Shown: one piece after another, positions 60,951 to 64,000 of the stretch
Position numbering within the stretch: the stretch's first letter is position 1
How the letters are laid out: every line of letters starts with the position of its first letter
Source: Sphingobium estronivorans
GTDB taxonomy: Bacteria; Pseudomonadota; Alphaproteobacteria; Sphingomonadales; Sphingomonadaceae
Reading direction: 5' to 3'
DNA length: 64,000 bases
Assembly (NCBI RefSeq): GCF_008692605.1
Contig: NZ_LFCT01000025.1
Span: 1-64,000 of the forward strand
Notes under the pieces: generated by a model
What the model was told of the DNA's origin: nothing
What the model saw: the letters and a program-made list of their open reading frames with translations, nothing else
Databases searched by the model: none
Translations under genes and position numbers: made by a program

Positions 60951-62136
60951 GGGCGACATCCTTCGCGGGGCTTTGGACATGCACCTTGTCGCCGCTGCGA
61001 ATGGCATCGGGCGGCGTGTCGATCACCCGGTCGGTCGGCGACAGGCCAGAGGAAAGCTGCACGACATTGCCCCGGTCCCGCGCGATGATCACCGGCTTCA
61101 CGGTCACGCGGCCGTCGCCGCCGACCACCGCCACCGTCGGCCCGTCATTGCCGTAAAGGATCGCGCTGCCCGGCAGGCTCAGGCCATTGCCGGAGCCTGC
61201 CGCCACCTTGAAGCGCACCTGCGCGAAGGCGCCCGGTTTCAGCGCGCCGTCGGCATTATCCGTCTGCAACTGCACCAGCACCGCACCCGATTGCGCGTCG
61301 ACCGCGTCCGAACTGCTGGTCAGCGTCGCGTTGAAGCTGCGCCCGGGATATTCCGGCAGGGACAGCGTTGCCGCCATGCCCGGCCTGATCTCCGCCGAAT
61401 AGCCCTGCGGCACCCGCACATAGATGCGCATCCGGTGCGTATCGGACACGGTGAACAGCGGCTGGGCCGCCGCATTGCCGGCGACCACCAGCGCGCCGAT
61501 CTGCGCCGACCGACTGGTAACGACGCCGCTGAACGGCGCTGACAGGCGGGTGAAGCCCTGCAACGCCTGCAAGCGCTTAACATTGGCGAGGGCCGCGTTG
61601 GACAGCGCCTTGCGCGCGGCCAGGTCGCCCGCCTTTTCATCGGCCTCCTGCCGCGACACGGCATCCTGCGCCAGCATGGACGCCCAGCGCTTCGACGTTG
61701 TGGCCGACAGCCGCTCATTGGCGAGGGCGGTCTGATAATCCGCCTGCGCCTGCGCCAATTGCTGGTCGACTTCCGGTGCGTCCAGAATGGCGAGCGGCTG
61801 GCCCGCCTGCACCCGGTCGCCGATATCCGCCAACCAGCGCCGGACATAGCCGTTGGTCCGGGCGAAGATCGCCGCGCTATTATAGGCCTGCACATTGCCC
61901 GGCAGCACCAACGCGTCGCCCTCGCCATCGGTCGCAGGCATCACCACGGCGACGGTCGGGATGGAGGTTTCGGCAGCGACCCGTTTCAACTCGTTGGTGG
62001 CATTGATCCGCGACTCCAAGCCCAGGCCGACGACCGCCACCGCGACGATGGCCGCGCCGATCCCCACGCGTTTCAGCGTGCGGCTGTCGGGTCCATTTAT
62101 CTCGGGATTGTCGATGATCGGTTCGTGCTCAGACAT
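60940..62136 (-). CDS. RND efflux periplasmic adaptor subunit
   Basis: About 398 residues. A short cytoplasmic tail (MSEHEPI...), one membrane helix (about residues 22-40), then the membrane-fusion-protein layout: biotinyl-lipoyl half (GNVQAYNSAAIFARTNGYVRRW), coiled-coil hairpin, second lipoyl half (RLSAPFSGVVTSR) and beta-barrel. The ATG at 62136 overlaps the pump gene end by 8 bases. Resembles MdtA/CusB-like adaptors of HAE-type pumps. Confidence 0.92.
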   Translation of the reverse strand: MSEHEPIIDNPEINGPDSRTLKRVGIGAAIVAVAVVGLGLESRINATNELKRVAAETSIPTVAVVMPATDGEGDALVLPGNVQAYNSAAIFARTNGYVRRWLADIGDRVQAGQPLAILDAPEVDQQLAQAQADYQTALANERLSATTSKRWASMLAQDAVSRQEADEKAGDLAARKALSNAALANVKRLQALQGFTRLSAPFSGVVTSRSAQIGALVVAGNAAAQPLFTVSDTHRMRIYVRVPQGYSAEIRPGMAATLSLPEYPGRSFNATLTSSSDAVDAQSGAVLVQLQTDNADGALKPGAFAQVRFKVAAGSGNGLSLPGSAILYGNDGPTVAVVGGDGRVTVKPVIIARDRGNVVQLSSGLSPTDRVIDTPPDAIRSGDKVHVQSPAKDVAHGR

Positions 62137-64000
62137 GGTTCGGCTGCATTTCCATGGAAGACGCCTTTTGCCCATGCTTGCGATGGGCGAAGGCAAAGAT
62201 GGTGGGAACGAAGAAAAGGGTCGCGATGGTCGCGCAAATCAGGCCGCCGATGACCGCCCGGCCGAGCGGCGCATTCTGCTCGCCGCCGTCCCCCAGGCCC
62301 AGCGCCATCGGCCCCATGCCGATGATCATGGCGAGCGCGGTCATCAGCACCGGACGGAAGCGGACCATGCCCGCTTCCAGCGCCGCTTCGGTGGCGTCGC
62401 CCAGCTCGGCCAGCTTCTCCCGCGCGAAACTGACGACCAGGATGGAGTTGGCCGTCGCCACCCCCATGCACATGATCGCCCCGGTAAGCGCCGGCACGGA
62501 CAATGTCGTGCCGGTGATGAACAACATCCACACGATTCCCGCCAGCGCCGCCGGCAGCGCCGTGATGATGACGAAGGGATCGACCCAGCTCTGAAAATTG
62601 ACGACGATCAGCAGATAGATCAGCACAATCGCCCCCGCCAGACCCCAGCCCAGCCCCGAAAAGGCCGTCTTCATGGTTGCAAATTGACCACGGATCGTGA
62701 CGGTCGTGCCCTTGGGCAGCTCCTTTTCCAGCGACTTGATCGCGCGCTGCACGTCGCCGGCGACCGCGCCCAGGTCACGCCCCTGGGTGGTCGCGAAAAT
62801 GTCGAGCACCGGCGCGATATTATAATGCGACACCACCGGCACCGTGTTCGACCGGCTGATGGTCGCCAGGCCGCCCAGAGGCTGGACCGCTGTACCGCCG
62901 GCGGAACCCGAAACCGGCACATTGGCAAGATCGCTCATCGATCCGACCAGATATTCCGGCGCCTGCGCGACGACCGGATATTGCACGCCATTTTCCGGGT
63001 TCACGAAATAGACCGGCGCGGTCTGGGAGGTGCCGGCCAACTGGCTCGCCAGGCTGGACGTCACATCGCGTTCCGACAAGCCATATTGGCCGGCGCGGGA
63101 GCGGTCGACATCCACGTCGATCTGCGGGGATCGCGCGGGCTGTTGGATGCGCGCGTCGGCCAGCCCGGAAATCGCCGCCATCTTCGCCAGCAGCTTCTGC
63201 GCATAGGCGCGATTGCCCTCCGCATTCTTGCCCGAAATCTGGACATCTATCGGCGCCGGCGCGCCGAAGTTCAGGATCTGGCTAGTGATGTCCGCCGGCA
63301 GGAAGGAAAAGATCGTACCGGGGAAACGGCGCGGCAGTTCGCGGCGCAGCGTGGCGACGATCTCATCGGTCGGCCGGTGATCCTTGGTGAGCGCGATCAG
63401 CATGTCGCCGTCCTGCGGCCCGATCGTCCCGCTATTGTTGTAGATGGTGTTGATGCTGCTGACCGGCAGGCCGATATTGTCGGTGATGGAGGCCAGTTGC
63501 CCTGCCGGGACAAGCGAGCGGACCTCCCGCGCGATGCGGTCGAACCGCGCCGCCCCCTCCTCGATCCGGGTGCCCACCGGCACCCGGACATGCATGGCGA
63601 TCTGCCCGGAATCGACCGAGGGGAAGAAATTGCTGCCCAGCATCGGCAACAGCCCGAAGGACAGCAGCACGACGGCCATGAAGCCCAGCAGGAATGCCTT
63701 GCGCGCGTGGAGCGCCCGATGCAGCAGGCCGACATAGCCCTTGCGGATTTTTTCGAACCGCCGCTCGAACCCCCGCTGGAAACGCACCAGCGGGTTGCGG
63801 GATGCGCCGGTCCCGGCCATGTGCGCATCGCCAGGCCCGGCATGGGGTTTCAGCATATACATGGCCAGCGTCGGCACCAGCGTCCGCGACAGGACGAAAG
63901 ACGCGATCATCGCGAACACGACCGACAGCGCCATCGGCACGAACAGGAAACCGGCCACGCCCGGCAGGAAGAACATCGGCACGAATACGATGCAGATGCA
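62129..64000 (-). CDS. RND efflux transporter permease (partial, N-terminus outside the window)
   Basis: The visible part is 623 codons, open to the window edge, so the first 400 or so residues of the pump lie beyond 64000. It contains helices of the first TM half, the second periplasmic domain (SSVDSGQIAMHVRVPVGTR and FPGTIFSFLPADITSQILNFG) and TM8-TM12 with the conserved GAIMCMGVATANSILVV and FVPTIFAFAHRKH. This is the HAE1/MdtB-type efflux family. The drug or solvent range cannot be predicted. Confidence 0.9.
   Translation of the reverse strand, partial: CICIVFVPMFFLPGVAGFLFVPMALSVVFAMIASFVLSRTLVPTLAMYMLKPHAGPGDAHMAGTGASRNPLVRFQRGFERRFEKIRKGYVGLLHRALHARKAFLLGFMAVVLLSFGLLPMLGSNFFPSVDSGQIAMHVRVPVGTRIEEGAARFDRIAREVRSLVPAGQLASITDNIGLPVSSINTIYNNSGTIGPQDGDMLIALTKDHRPTDEIVATLRRELPRRFPGTIFSFLPADITSQILNFGAPAPIDVQISGKNAEGNRAYAQKLLAKMAAISGLADARIQQPARSPQIDVDVDRSRAGQYGLSERDVTSSLASQLAGTSQTAPVYFVNPENGVQYPVVAQAPEYLVGSMSDLANVPVSGSAGGTAVQPLGGLATISRSNTVPVVSHYNIAPVLDIFATTQGRDLGAVAGDVQRAIKSLEKELPKGTTVTIRGQFATMKTAFSGLGWGLAGAIVLIYLLIVVNFQSWVDPFVIITALPAALAGIVWMLFITGTTLSVPALTGAIMCMGVATANSILVVSFAREKLAELGDATEAALEAGMVRFRPVLMTALAMIIGMGPMALGLGDGGEQNAPLGRAVIGGLICATIATLFFVPTIFAFAHRKHGQKASSMEMQPNHV

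Noticed and set aside
1-64000. tRNA, rRNA, CRISPR arrays, prophage or complete insertion sequences
   Set aside because: I read the intergenic stretches and found no cloverleaf-like or spaced-repeat pattern and no transposase or integrase gene; a dedicated scan could still find a short RNA.

Overview
The window is 64 kb of GC-rich, densely packed DNA with short intergenic gaps and many 1-8 base gene overlaps. Gene content points to an alphaproteobacterium of the sphingomonad group (Sphingobium, Sphingomonas or Novosphingobium-like): an almost complete hopanoid locus linked to ispH, a benzoate/catechol ortho-cleavage pathway, a CysNC fusion, a PmtA-like methyltransferase and sphingomonad-style intergenic repeats. 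I see no rRNA, tRNA, CRISPR array, phage or complete insertion sequence.

Layout. (1) 0-7.9 kb: a minus-strand cluster (sulfotransferase-family protein, DUF1214 protein, D-aminoacylase-type amidohydrolase, MFS carrier), with a divergent AraC-type regulator followed by a TauD-type dioxygenase; it looks like a catabolic module for an unknown compound. (2) 8-28 kb: the hopanoid region. A DUF2141 protein plus HpnN, then HpnM plus an MlaA-family protein, may handle hopanoid or lipid traffic. IspH supplies isoprenoid precursors and HpnH/HpnG build the side chain. A minus operon hpnA-B-C-D-E-shc-hpnG makes squalene, cyclises it and processes the side chain. A divergent operon hpnI-J-K, a diiron ferritin-like protein and hpnL modifies or moves the product. 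Neighbours in this region are coupled by 4-base overlaps that use ATG, GTG, TTG and CTG starts. (3) 28.2-34 kb: catBCA-pcaIJFD, catechol to acetyl-CoA and succinyl-CoA. (4) 34-38.5 kb: small proteins, a ClC chloride channel/transporter and a MarR regulator joined by two identical 20-base palindromes, then a secreted tyrosine phosphatase. (5) 38.4-42.4 kb: an accessory patch with two copies of a 105-base MITE-like element, a second MITE with 18-base inverted ends, a truncated SulP gene, a CDF metal transporter, a 26-residue membrane peptide and a secreted beta-helix protein. (6) 42.4-48.6 kb: a pentapeptide-repeat protein, two ribosome-modifying enzymes (RluE-like, RoxA-like), a spermidine-synthase-like methyltransferase, an exoribonuclease, LysR and LuxR regulators. 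(7) 48.7-53.5 kb: cysD, cysNC, cysQ, pmtA-like. (8) 53.5-58.2 kb: benABCD with a divergent BenM/CatR-type regulator. (9) 58.3-64 kb: a formylglycine-generating-enzyme-like protein, a small hypothetical protein and a tripartite RND efflux operon that runs off the window.

How it fits together. Benzoate is converted by BenABC and BenD to catechol, and the cat-pca operon 29 kb away finishes the job. Both promoters carry the same composite element: an ATAC-N7-GTAT operator, exactly 16 bases, then AGTCTTTCCCA. One LysR regulator therefore probably controls both. The best candidate for new biology is the ferritin-like protein embedded between hpnK and hpnL: it has a full diiron ligand set (E, ExxH, E, ExxH) and could be an unrecognised hopanoid-oxidising enzyme.
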